NCBI GenBank assembly: GCA_946478865.1
Contig: CAMLDO010000003.1
Location: 1 to 64,000, forward strand
DNA: 64,000 bases
Reading direction: 5' to 3'
Source: an uncultured Methylobacillus sp.
GTDB lineage: Bacteria > Pseudomonadota > Gammaproteobacteria > Burkholderiales > Methylophilaceae
Position 1 is the stretch's first letter; each line of letters opens with the position of its first letter. Shown here one piece after another: positions 9,311-17,538 of this stretch. The position numbers and the translations under genes were made by a program. Under the pieces are notes generated by a model, which worked only from the letters and a program-made list of their open reading frames with translations, had not been told where the DNA came from and did no database searches.

Positions 9311-10758
9311 TTTGGGGTACGTCCGTAATGATCTTCAAAGCGAACGATGTCATCTTCTCCCAGATAGTTTCCGGACTGCACTTCAATAATTTCCAGAGGC
9401 GTGGTGCCAGGATTGGCTAGGCGATGGATCTCGCCCAATGGGATGTAGGTGGACTGATTTTCACTGAGGAGGATGACCTTGTCGCCGCAGGTGATCTCTG
9501 CCGTGCCTTTGACCACGACCCAGTGTTCTGCGCGATGGTGGTGTTTTTGCAAACTGAGACTGGCCTTGGGGTTGACTTGAATATGCTTGACCTTGAAGCG
9601 TTCCCCTGTGTCGATGCTGTCATACCAGCCCCAAGGGCGATGCACTTTACGATGCAGGGTATGTTCTTCACGTTGCTGATGGTCGAGCAGGCTGACAATG
9701 CGCTTCACATCCTGGCTGAGCGATTTGTCGGTCACGAGTACAGCATCCGGGGTCTCGATGACCACCAGATTGTCCACGCCCACCAAGCTAACGAGACGGC
9801 TGGTGGCGTAGACAAGGGTATTGCGGCTGTCGGTGGTCAACACATCTCCAAGATGCGCGTTCCCTGCCTCATCTTTAGGCAATACGTTCCAAACAGCGTC
9901 CCAGGCGCCGAGGTCATTCCACCCCGCATCTAATGGCACCATGGAGATAGGAAAGGCGCTGCCCGGACAACGCTCCATTACGGCGTAATCGATCGATTCA
10001 CTCGTGATCGCTGCAAACTCAGCTTTTCCAGGGCGGACAAAGTTGGCATCCTTGCTGTGCACAGACCAGGCTTTATGAGTGGCCAGAGCAATGTCGGGTC
10101 GGAAGTGCTCCAAGGCGCTCAACCACACAGAAGCCTTCAGTACAAAAATCCCGGCATTCCAGAAGTAATTGCCCTCTTCAAGATAGTGCTGCGCTGTAAC
10201 AGCATCCGGCTTTTCGACAAAACGATCTACAGGCAGGACTCCTGGAGCTGAGTGTTCACCTGCCCCCGCCTTGATGTAGCCAAAACCAGTTTCAGCCCTG
10301 TCTGGTGCAATACCCAGAATGACGATTTTTCCCTCAGCTGCTTGGAGAATAGCGCGCTGCATGGCATGGTTAAATGCAGCTGGATCTGTGATTGTTTGAT
10401 CTGAAGGGGTGACGACAAGGACCGGATCGTCACCATTTTCTACTGCTGCCAGAGCGGCCAAGGTCAGAGCAGGTGCAGTATTGCGTCCTACAGGTTCAAG
10501 AAGGACGGCGCCCAATTCAATATTGGCTTCGCGCAATTGCTCCAGTGTCAGGAAGCGATGCTCTTCATTGGTCACAATATAAGGCGCTGCAACGGCCGTT
10601 TGTTCGGTACTCAAGTCTATTAGCCGCTTGGCAGCTTGCTGAAACAAACTTTCGTTGCCTGTCAGGCAAAGAAATTGTTTGGGGAAACCCGCCCGCGAAA
10701 GAGGCCAGAGGCGAGTTCCTGAGCCACCGCAGAGAATCACCGGTCTAATGGATATCAT
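9307..10758 (-). CDS. manC: Mannose-1-phosphate guanylyltransferase / mannose-6-phosphate isomerase
   Basis: 483 residues, the usual length of the bifunctional type II enzymes (ManC/CpsB/AlgA). The N-terminal nucleotidyltransferase has the pyrophosphorylase loop [10 protein letters not shown] at 11-20 and the FPKQF signature just after. The C-terminal cupin domain (from about residue 355) holds the isomerase motif IPLGEIHRL. It makes GDP-mannose from fructose-6-phosphate-derived mannose phosphates, except for the phosphomannomutase step, whose gene is not in the window. It is the first gene after a 367-nt gap, so a promoter in that gap is likely. Confidence 0.95.
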   Translation of the reverse strand: MISIRPVILCGGSGTRLWPLSRAGFPKQFLCLTGNESLFQQAAKRLIDLSTEQTAVAAPYIVTNEEHRFLTLEQLREANIELGAVLLEPVGRNTAPALTLAALAAVENGDDPVLVVTPSDQTITDPAAFNHAMQRAILQAAEGKIVILGIAPDRAETGFGYIKAGAGEHSAPGVLPVDRFVEKPDAVTAQHYLEEGNYFWNAGIFVLKASVWLSALEHFRPDIALATHKAWSVHSKDANFVRPGKAEFAAITSESIDYAVMERCPGSAFPISMVPLDAGWNDLGAWDAVWNVLPKDEAGNAHLGDVLTTDSRNTLVYATSRLVSLVGVDNLVVIETPDAVLVTDKSLSQDVKRIVSLLDHQQREEHTLHRKVHRPWGWYDSIDTGERFKVKHIQVNPKASLSLQKHHHRAEHWVVVKGTAEITCGDKVILLSENQSTYIPLGEIHRLANPGTTPLEIIEVQSGNYLGEDDIVRFEDHYGRTPK

Positions 10759-11125
10759 ATTTCTTCTCAGAACTATTTCCTTGCTGCATTGTTTTAAAAG
10801 AGCTTTCTAAACTTCATATCGGGACTGTTCGTGGGGTATTTTATAGTGTGCTGACCTGCCACTGGCCAATATTAAGAGGCAGGCGAGCGTCAATGAGCTG
10901 GATAGACGCCTAAGCCATAGACGTCCCCTCATTCGGATATTTTAGGATGGTTTGGGCTGAAGGACCTAAGCCCAAACCTGGGTTTTATTTGACACGAGCC
11001 CCATCAGTTTTTGCAAGGAGTTTCCAAGCTAACCAGGCTGGTATCGATGGTTATATCGACATTCTCTTCACATAATAAGGCAAAAGTAGATTTGCCTTAT
11101 CCGAGCTGCCATTATTTAGTCGTAT
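10759..11125. other. 367-nt gap with two perfect stem-loops
   Basis: No gene is visible here. There are two strong inverted repeats: a 10-bp stem at 10949-10958/10969-10978 (GGTTTGGGCT arm) and a 10-bp stem at 11075-11084/11091-11100 (ATAAGGCAAA arm). The second is 26 nt past the stop of the preceding gene (11126-12016), where a terminator would be expected. The rest probably carries the manC promoter; no convincing -35/-10 pair was picked out by eye. Confidence 0.5.
11075..11100 (-). terminator. Probable terminator after the SDR gene
   Basis: Perfect 10-bp stem ATAAGGCAAA/TTTGCCTTAT with a 6-nt loop, 26 nt past the stop at 11126 on the minus strand. The 3' arm is T-rich (ends CCTTATTATG), but no long U-run follows. 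It may split the glycan locus into two transcription units. Confidence 0.45.
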
Positions 11126-12016
11126 TCAATGCGGAAAATCCTGCGAAGTCAGATTAAAGGGTTGTGGATTGAATCCCAAGTCGCGAGCCGCATCCGCATG
11201 CTCAAATACCATATCTTGGTTCATTCTTTCTGCCATGGCCACATTCCAATCTCGATACCGTGGTAGAACGCGCAATACTTTGACTACAACATTGATCAGC
11301 CCTAACGGCACAGTAACCAAATACGGCTTACGTTGTAAGGCTTCAAAGATGCGACCCACCATTTCTCTGTAGGTCAAGGTTTCAGCCCCGGAAATGTTAT
11401 AGGCACGATTCGCGGCAGCTGGAATTTCAAGCGCTGCAATGCAGGCTTGAGCCACATCCTCCACACGCACTGGCTGACGTAAGCCTTGCGCGCTACCAAG
11501 TACAGGAAAGAAACCAACACGTCGAATGAGTCGGATGATTTCAGAAACGTTTTTGTCCAGGCCTAGGCCATATATCAAGGTGGGGCGCAGAACTACCCAT
11601 TCAATCCCGTTTTTCTCGGCCCACTTCTGCAATTGCCATTCGACATCAGTCAATCGGCTCGCCATTCGGCGCTCTTTTACATCTAAAGATTGGCTTTTGG
11701 TAAACCGGCTTGTAGACGATAGCGCCACCACGCGCTTTACGCCACAAGCTTGCATCAGTTCAAAATAGTGAGGCAGTACGTGGATAGGTGCTACGCATAT
11801 CCATTCAGCAATCACTCCATGAGCCGCTACCTGTTGGTGATCGACGATCACATCCTGCTTGCTCGAATATTTATACCAGGTGATATTGGCTTCGCTCTGT
11901 CGGATATCACGTCGCGAGAAGGCGATGACCCGATCTCCCTTTTGTGTCAGCGCTGGCAATAGTGCATGACCGACAAAGCTTGTAGCACCAATAACACCGA
12001 CCACTCGCTCACTCAC
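11126..12016 (-). CDS. NAD-dependent epimerase/dehydratase-family protein (atypical SDR)
   Basis: 296 residues with the Rossmann start GATSFVG at 10-16 and no clear YxxxK in the expected place, so it belongs to the atypical extended SDR group. A RPTLIYGLGLDKN stretch and a substrate-side PVRVEDVA segment are typical of epimerase-like proteins that often sit next to WbbL-like transferases in O-antigen loci. It may reduce or epimerise a nucleotide- or lipid-linked sugar, but the reaction cannot be named. Its start overlaps the preceding GT2 gene by 4 nt (ATGA), and a gap with hairpins follows. Confidence 0.7.
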   Translation of the reverse strand: MSERVVGVIGATSFVGHALLPALTQKGDRVIAFSRRDIRQSEANITWYKYSSKQDVIVDHQQVAAHGVIAEWICVAPIHVLPHYFELMQACGVKRVVALSSTSRFTKSQSLDVKERRMASRLTDVEWQLQKWAEKNGIEWVVLRPTLIYGLGLDKNVSEIIRLIRRVGFFPVLGSAQGLRQPVRVEDVAQACIAALEIPAAANRAYNISGAETLTYREMVGRIFEALQRKPYLVTVPLGLINVVVKVLRVLPRYRDWNVAMAERMNQDMVFEHADAARDLGFNPQPFNLTSQDFPH

Positions 12017-12909
12017 CGACCGATCCTCAATTTATAAGCAATACCGCGTATTGTGTAATAAGTAGCTACTGCAGCAAAGCGGAGCCATACTCCAATTGCC
12101 ACTAACCACATCAGTATCCCCGGATACTGATGCCTAAAGAATTTTCGATAAAACCGCATCATGCCGCAATGCTTATGCCATTCTACAAAGATCGGCCTAG
12201 AGCGGCTGCATGTGCCTTTTTCATGCACAATTTTTGCATCTGGCACGAACATAATTTTCCAGCCCTTGCGGCGCAAGGTCATGGAGAAATCCAGATCTTC
12301 GCAATGTAGGAAATAGCCCTCATCCCAGCGCCCGACATCTTCCATGGCGGCACGCCGTACCAGCATGCAAGCTCCAGAAATCGCCTCGACTTCAATGGGA
12401 TGTGCCGGGAGAGGTTGCTTATGCAAATGGAAATCAAAAAACAGTTTGGGCCAGCGTTGAGCAAATCGAGACAAACCAAAAGCACGCACGAAAGAACGCC
12501 AAGGTGTAGGAATGGCTCTTCGGCCGCCGCCCTGTTCAGTACCGTCCGGATCAACCAGCAAGCCACCGACCATCCCCGCTTCAGGGCAGTCCTCCAGCAC
12601 CTGGAATAGCCGCTGCACGGAATCAGGCTCTAGCACGCAATCAGGATTGAGAAACAGCACATAACTGCTAGAAGCATGATCCCACCCGATATTGCAAGCG
12701 GCTGAAAATCCTAGATTCTTATAATTCCGAATGACTAGCAGTTTGGGGGCATCCGGGTGGAGCGTAGCGACCTTATCCAAACTATCGTCGGTTGACGCGT
12801 TATCGACGACGATCAACTCGTCGACTTGTGGTAATGCGCTTGTTATGCACTGTCCAAGCAGTGTGCCGGCGTTATAGTTCACAATCACCAAAGAAACGGT
12901 ATTTGGCAT
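12013..12909 (-). CDS. Glycosyltransferase family 2 (WbbL-like rhamnosyltransferase candidate)
   Basis: 298 residues. GT-A fold with LVIVNYN near residue 7, VDNASTDDS at 36-44, a FLNPDC metal-binding region near 90 and the C-terminal HCEDLDFSMTLRRKGW segment that defines WbbL/RfbF-type rhamnosyltransferases. A single hydrophobic stretch near the C-terminus (about 265-285) may attach it to the membrane. With the rfbBDAC genes in the same locus, dTDP-L-rhamnose is a reasonable donor, but this is inferred from family and context only. It is followed by the SDR gene with a 4-nt overlap, and the related GT2 gene lies 12 nt upstream. Confidence 0.83.
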   Translation of the reverse strand: MPNTVSLVIVNYNAGTLLGQCITSALPQVDELIVVDNASTDDSLDKVATLHPDAPKLLVIRNYKNLGFSAACNIGWDHASSSYVLFLNPDCVLEPDSVQRLFQVLEDCPEAGMVGGLLVDPDGTEQGGGRRAIPTPWRSFVRAFGLSRFAQRWPKLFFDFHLHKQPLPAHPIEVEAISGACMLVRRAAMEDVGRWDEGYFLHCEDLDFSMTLRRKGWKIMFVPDAKIVHEKGTCSRSRPIFVEWHKHCGMMRFYRKFFRHQYPGILMWLVAIGVWLRFAAVATYYTIRGIAYKLRIGR

Positions 12910-12921
12910 TTCAATAACTTT

Positions 12922-13923
12922 TCAACTACGTCGTATCGGGATTAGGTGCTTATCCAAAAGGCGCCATATGCCGCGGGCAGAAATAATGCGCCGGGACTGA
13001 ATCTCTTGTCGTTTACGCCACATTTTGGGTATGCCTTTCAGTGCATCCCACTTGGCGCGCGAAATCACTTGCGCCTGACCTTTGAAACTGAAATAAAGAA
13101 TGGAAAACAAGGTAAGCGCCAAGTGCAACGGCAAGCACAGCCAGAACAACATACCAGGCATATTCTTGATATAAGCCCAAACCAAATTGCGGTGGCCATG
13201 ATAGATAGAAAAATCACTACGTCTGCCAGTGACTGCCGAGCCCACGTGAAGAGCAACCGAATCTGGCACATATAAACACCGATGCCCTAATAGGCGCATG
13301 CGAAAGCCGAGATCGACATCCTCGATGTAACAAAAGAAATCCTCATCGAATCCGCCGGCTTCAAGAAAGACATCTTTCCGATACATTGCTGCAGCGGCAC
13401 AAGGAGAAAATATCTCAACCGATGAACAATTCGAGTTATCACGCTTTTCTCCATGATTGCTCCTCCACACTAATCCACTAATGTGGCATACGTCACCTTC
13501 TCCATCCAATACAGCAGGATTATTGGCGTCTATTAAACGGCTTCCAAAGAAAGAATATTCCTTGTATTGAGTTGCGGCTTTTTCCAATGATTCCAGCCAA
13601 GTTGGTTCAGGAAATGCATCGGGATTCAATAACGCTACCCACTGACACTCTGGAGAAAGGAATTGGATACCCAAATTATTTGCGGCTGCGAATCCAAGGT
13701 TTTTTTCAGCCACAACGATAGAAACTGTTGGATATTCCTCAGTTATTTCCTTCAAAGAGTCGTCTTCACTTTTGTTGTCTACAACGACCACATCCAATGG
13801 TTTTATAGTCTGCACAGACAACGCTCTAAGACACTTCTTCAGTAAAGGGCCTGAATTCCAATTAACTATGATGATAGAGCTAAAGTGGGCCATCTGAGTT
13901 ATAGGCTCTTCACTCAAAATCAA
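12922..13923 (-). CDS. Glycosyltransferase family 2 (second WbbL-like)
   Basis: 333 residues, homologous in layout to the neighbour at 12013-12909: IIIVNWNSG near residue 17, VDNKSEDDS, a LLNPDAFPEP motif and CYIEDVDLGFRMRLLGH near residue 210. A hydrophobic segment lies around residues 255-275. The pair looks like an old duplication that has diverged widely. Likely donor dTDP-L-rhamnose or another deoxy-sugar nucleotide; unproven. The first ATG is 9 residues ahead of MAHFSSIIIVNWN, which may be the true start. Confidence 0.83.
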   Translation of the reverse strand: MILSEEPITQMAHFSSIIIVNWNSGPLLKKCLRALSVQTIKPLDVVVVDNKSEDDSLKEITEEYPTVSIVVAEKNLGFAAANNLGIQFLSPECQWVALLNPDAFPEPTWLESLEKAATQYKEYSFFGSRLIDANNPAVLDGEGDVCHISGLVWRSNHGEKRDNSNCSSVEIFSPCAAAAMYRKDVFLEAGGFDEDFFCYIEDVDLGFRMRLLGHRCLYVPDSVALHVGSAVTGRRSDFSIYHGHRNLVWAYIKNMPGMLFWLCLPLHLALTLFSILYFSFKGQAQVISRAKWDALKGIPKMWRKRQEIQSRRIISARGIWRLLDKHLIPIRRS

Positions 13924-13987
13924 ACTTCGTAAGATTTTTCAAAGGAATAAATAAACTCGATAACATTGAGACTCGATACGCAGGGTT

Positions 13988-14974
13988 CTAGTGCCTTATC
14001 CCATTGATATGTTTAGACTCCCAATTCCATGCATGCTCAATAATTGTTTGAAGGTCAGAATACTTGGGAATCCATCCGAGTTTCTCTCGAATTAATGCCG
14101 AATCGGCAACTAACCGAGCAGGATCCCCTGAGCGGCGAGGGGCGTCAATCGCAAGAATCTTCCTGCCTGTAACGCGTTCAGCCGTATCAATTACTTCTTG
14201 AACAGAGAAGCCATTGCCGTTCCCCAGATTGTAGGCTTGACTGTCAGCGCCGCTCATTAAGGACTGCAGTGCCAACCAATGTGCTGAGCATAGGTCATTG
14301 ACGTGGATGTAATCACGAATGCAAGTGCCATCTGGCGTATCATAATCCCGCCCAAACACGCTGATCTTCTGTCGACGACCTGAAGCTGCTTGCAACACTA
14401 GAGGAATTAAATGTGTCTCAGGATCATGCCGCTCACCGAGTTGCCCATCAGGATCGGCGCCAGCAGCGTTGAAATAGCGTAAGCAGACAGATTTCAGGCC
14501 ATAAGCCTTGTCATAGTCAGCCAGCACGTGCTCCACCATGAGTTTAGTGCGCCCATAGGGGTTAATCGGTTTCTGCGGGTGGCGCTCGTCAATAGGCACA
14601 TATTGTGGCTCACCAAAGGTTGCGGCGGTCGATGAAAAGATGAAACGCGTTACCCCATGTATCCGCATCACGTTCAGAAGATTCAGTGTGTGGACAACGT
14701 TGTTCTCATAATACTTCTCAGGATGCAATACTGACTCACCTACCTCAATAAATGATGCGAAATGCATAACGGCATCGAAGCCACGGGTCATAACCTGATT
14801 AAGTAGGTGGTTATCAGCTACATTTCCCTGCACAAAATCACCACACAACACAGAGTCGCGGTATCCAGAGGACAAATCATCTAGTGTGGTTACACTACAC
14901 CCAAACCGACCCAACATTTTGACCATATGTGAGCCGATATAACCAGCACCACCAATAACGAGTACTTTTAGCAT
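13988..14974 (-). CDS. galE: UDP-glucose 4-epimerase
   Basis: A 328-residue extended SDR: GGAGYIG at 8-14, SSTAATFG at 114-121 and the catalytic Y140/K144 in NPYGRTK. The NAAGADPDG segment and overall length are those of bacterial GalE, which interconverts UDP-glucose and UDP-galactose through a 4-keto intermediate with bound NAD. It may also act on UDP-GlcNAc or UDP-pentoses; the size of the gate residue cannot be judged without alignment. It follows a methyltransferase gene 8 nt upstream. It would supply UDP-Gal to the local transferases. Confidence 0.93.
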   Translation of the reverse strand: MLKVLVIGGAGYIGSHMVKMLGRFGCSVTTLDDLSSGYRDSVLCGDFVQGNVADNHLLNQVMTRGFDAVMHFASFIEVGESVLHPEKYYENNVVHTLNLLNVMRIHGVTRFIFSSTAATFGEPQYVPIDERHPQKPINPYGRTKLMVEHVLADYDKAYGLKSVCLRYFNAAGADPDGQLGERHDPETHLIPLVLQAASGRRQKISVFGRDYDTPDGTCIRDYIHVNDLCSAHWLALQSLMSGADSQAYNLGNGNGFSVQEVIDTAERVTGRKILAIDAPRRSGDPARLVADSALIREKLGWIPKYSDLQTIIEHAWNWESKHINGIRH

Positions 14975-14982
14975 CTACTGCT

Positions 14983-15792
14983 TCAATTATTAAAAAATTT
15001 TCGTATCACGTCAGTGAGATTTCGCTCGTGTTTTAATTCATGATTAATCGAGTGTTTCTTTGTGCTGACCAGAACATCAATATATTCAGCACGAATTCCA
15101 AAATCGATATTGTCGATTGCAATAATCACGGTCGGCATTTTCGACTTATTCACAATAAAACTGGCGATATCGTACCCCCAATGCATGGTGACAAGGCTCC
15201 CTTTTGCATCCACAGGGTTGCCATGGTACTCAGGTTCCTGGTGATAAACGATTTGACCGTTCCTGTTACGCGAGGCCCATATTTCGGAGTTTCTAGTTTT
15301 GTTGACGAGCGGTGCAGTGAAAATGTGGGCCCCCCCTGGCTTAAGTACTCGTGCGATTTCTTGAAATGCAGCCTCGGGGTTAAAGATGTGCTCCATCACA
15401 TCTTGGCTGACGAATAGGTCGAACGATTCATCAGGAAATGTTAGTAACTCTAGATTCTCGCAACGATATCCGCTTTCCCTATGCGCCGTACCTGGAACGA
15501 CATCTGGATAGTACTGCGAGGCTGTGTAACCTTTGCACTCATTATGAAGCTTTATGCTGGCACCACGCCCCCCCGGAGATGTTTCATGGATTTTCAATTC
15601 CCGCCAATTCGGGTAAAAGTCAGCTATTACCTTCATCAACGCTCGCTCACGTGGAATTGATCCGCAGAGAGAACAAAAAAGGTTGTCCCTAAACCAAAGC
15701 TCTGTTGACCTAAAAATTGCAGGTGTTTCGCATATTGGGCAGTAACCACTATGCTCAAAGATATCGCTCATATAACCTCTTTGATTATCCAC
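14983..15792 (-). CDS. SAM-dependent methyltransferase with N-terminal CxxC pairs
   Basis: 269 residues. CPIC at about 18-21 and CSLC at about 40-43 suggest a small zinc-binding N-terminus, followed by a class I methyltransferase whose motif FDLFVSQDVMEHIFNPE and VLKPGGAHIF are clear. It resembles methyltransferases of the type-11 family found in polysaccharide loci. The substrate is unknown. It lies 87 nt past the GT-C gene and just before galE, so it may modify the sugar delivered by the preceding membrane transferases. Confidence 0.75.
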   Translation of the reverse strand: MDNQRGYMSDIFEHSGYCPICETPAIFRSTELWFRDNLFCSLCGSIPRERALMKVIADFYPNWRELKIHETSPGGRGASIKLHNECKGYTASQYYPDVVPGTAHRESGYRCENLELLTFPDESFDLFVSQDVMEHIFNPEAAFQEIARVLKPGGAHIFTAPLVNKTRNSEIWASRNRNGQIVYHQEPEYHGNPVDAKGSLVTMHWGYDIASFIVNKSKMPTVIIAIDNIDFGIRAEYIDVLVSTKKHSINHELKHERNLTDVIRKFFNN

Positions 15793-15879
15793 GGATCAGA
15801 GGCGTGCAAAGATATCACCATCTGACAATTTCATTCAATTTCCAAGGGAGGGCTAGATGAGGTATACAAACCACTGATC

Positions 15880-17538
15880 TTATTCTGTCGTCTTAAAGTA
15901 TTGCGGGGAGAGTAACAATTCGCAACCCCAAACACTACGGTGAACCCATTGGGGCTCATTTGCCAGTCGTTGCCGCAAATCATTCAAATCTGGAAACCCT
16001 TTTATGTTTGGAAAAACATCGTAAGCCGGGCAGATCACGATGGCCGCAAGTGGGGTGTTTTCGAGATATTTCTGAGGATGTACCCAAAGATCAGAATAAT
16101 CCTTGAACCAAGGCGGTGCTGCCATAGTTTTTCTTTGAGCTTGAAATGCAATTTCGCTACTGTAGCCATTGCCGAAAACAACAAGACCTGTCCCCGGTTC
16201 GGTGACGTCGCGTAAATACCGCCCCACCTTGTATGATTGCACTGATCTTGGATCCAATTCGTCAAGGGTACGCGCAGCAACGATGCCGTAAGCTTTGCCG
16301 AACACACTCAAGTTCGAAAGAACGAGTACAAGCGTTACGAGAGTAACAGCCATTGTTGTCCCGGTTGAGTGCTTTAACCAAGCGCCTACCACAATGGCGA
16401 GTGCCGCCAACAAAAATGCCACCGAAGCAACTTGATAGTACTCATGGACAAAGTGCAGGTTGGTGAAGATCAGGATCGGTAAAATAAAGAGGGCAAAAGC
16501 TGCTAGTGACAGCCAACGAAACCGGGGATGGTCGTGCTTACTGATCCAGGGCAGCAGCAGCAGGAGAGCGCCCAGGAAGCCGCTCGCATTCCATCCAAAG
16601 GAGCGCTCACCCACCACGAGTCGCCAGACCATGGGATCCAGCTTTTGCTCCATGGTACCAAAATTCCATTGCCCGAGTGCCTTGGACGTCAATTGCTGGC
16701 CAAATGGATTGGCCATTTTGACGACATCAGCGTAGTGTGCCCATGCTAGTCCGATGATTAAAGGGATGGAGATCACCAAAGCTGGGAAAATGGCCCGGCG
16801 TATCGTTTGAAGCGTCAGACCTGACTGCCTTACCTGGATTATCACGGAAGCTATTAAAAGGAAGAATAACACTGGGCCGCCAGTGGTAGATTTTTGCAAT
16901 ACCGCGGCAGTAGCAAAAAAAACAAACCCCATTGTGCTAAGCCAGCTACCCGTACGCCGAATCAAGTCCAGTCCATAAGTGAGGGATACCATGGAAAGAA
17001 ACAATGCAGTTGTCTCGATCATAAACGTCCGCCCCCAATAGACATATAAGGGTGCTGTCCACAAAAGTGTGCAGAATACCCAAGGCACGTTAATTGGGAG
17101 CGCTAGCCGCTTGCTGAGTGCAAATGCAGGCCACGCGCACGCTACGAGAAACAGATAGCTTACGAATCGCCCAACAGGTTCAAGCTCGAACCCTGAGATT
17201 GCAACGATTGCAGCAACTAGAGCCTGATAGATGGGGAATTCGAATGGTATTGCCCAAGGATACCCAACTACCGGCGTCTGATAGGCAAGAGTCCAACCTT
17301 CTTTCAGCATCCAGAATGAAGTAAGCGCAGTTTGGGTTTGTCTGAATGCATGCGCATCCGCTAGAGGCTGATGAATGTAGCGTAATGTGATATAGGCAGA
17401 GAATAGAAAAGCCGCAGCTGTAAGAAGATAAAGCCCATATATCCAGATGGATGAATTACCAATTCGTTGCAATGTGCAGTTAATCCGCAATTTTGCCAAT
17501 ATCGATTTAAAGAAAAGCATAGATTTTATTTGATGCAT
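15880..17538 (-). CDS. Polytopic GT-C glycosyltransferase (ArnT/GT39-like)
   Basis: 552 residues with about 10-12 membrane helices. After the first helix comes a periplasmic loop with LADAHAFRQTQT near residues 58-69, matching the N-terminal acidic catalytic loop of GT-C/GT39 enzymes such as ArnT. These use polyprenyl-phosphate sugars in the periplasm. The C-terminal about 100 residues are soluble. The gene overlaps the preceding large membrane protein by 13 nt and closes the block that carries DprE1/DprE2-like and UbiA-like genes, so a polyprenyl-phosphate pentofuranose donor is the natural inference. Acceptor unknown: glycan, lipid or a pilin-like protein. Confidence 0.75.
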   Translation of the reverse strand: MHQIKSMLFFKSILAKLRINCTLQRIGNSSIWIYGLYLLTAAAFLFSAYITLRYIHQPLADAHAFRQTQTALTSFWMLKEGWTLAYQTPVVGYPWAIPFEFPIYQALVAAIVAISGFELEPVGRFVSYLFLVACAWPAFALSKRLALPINVPWVFCTLLWTAPLYVYWGRTFMIETTALFLSMVSLTYGLDLIRRTGSWLSTMGFVFFATAAVLQKSTTGGPVLFFLLIASVIIQVRQSGLTLQTIRRAIFPALVISIPLIIGLAWAHYADVVKMANPFGQQLTSKALGQWNFGTMEQKLDPMVWRLVVGERSFGWNASGFLGALLLLLPWISKHDHPRFRWLSLAAFALFILPILIFTNLHFVHEYYQVASVAFLLAALAIVVGAWLKHSTGTTMAVTLVTLVLVLSNLSVFGKAYGIVAARTLDELDPRSVQSYKVGRYLRDVTEPGTGLVVFGNGYSSEIAFQAQRKTMAAPPWFKDYSDLWVHPQKYLENTPLAAIVICPAYDVFPNIKGFPDLNDLRQRLANEPQWVHRSVWGCELLLSPQYFKTTE

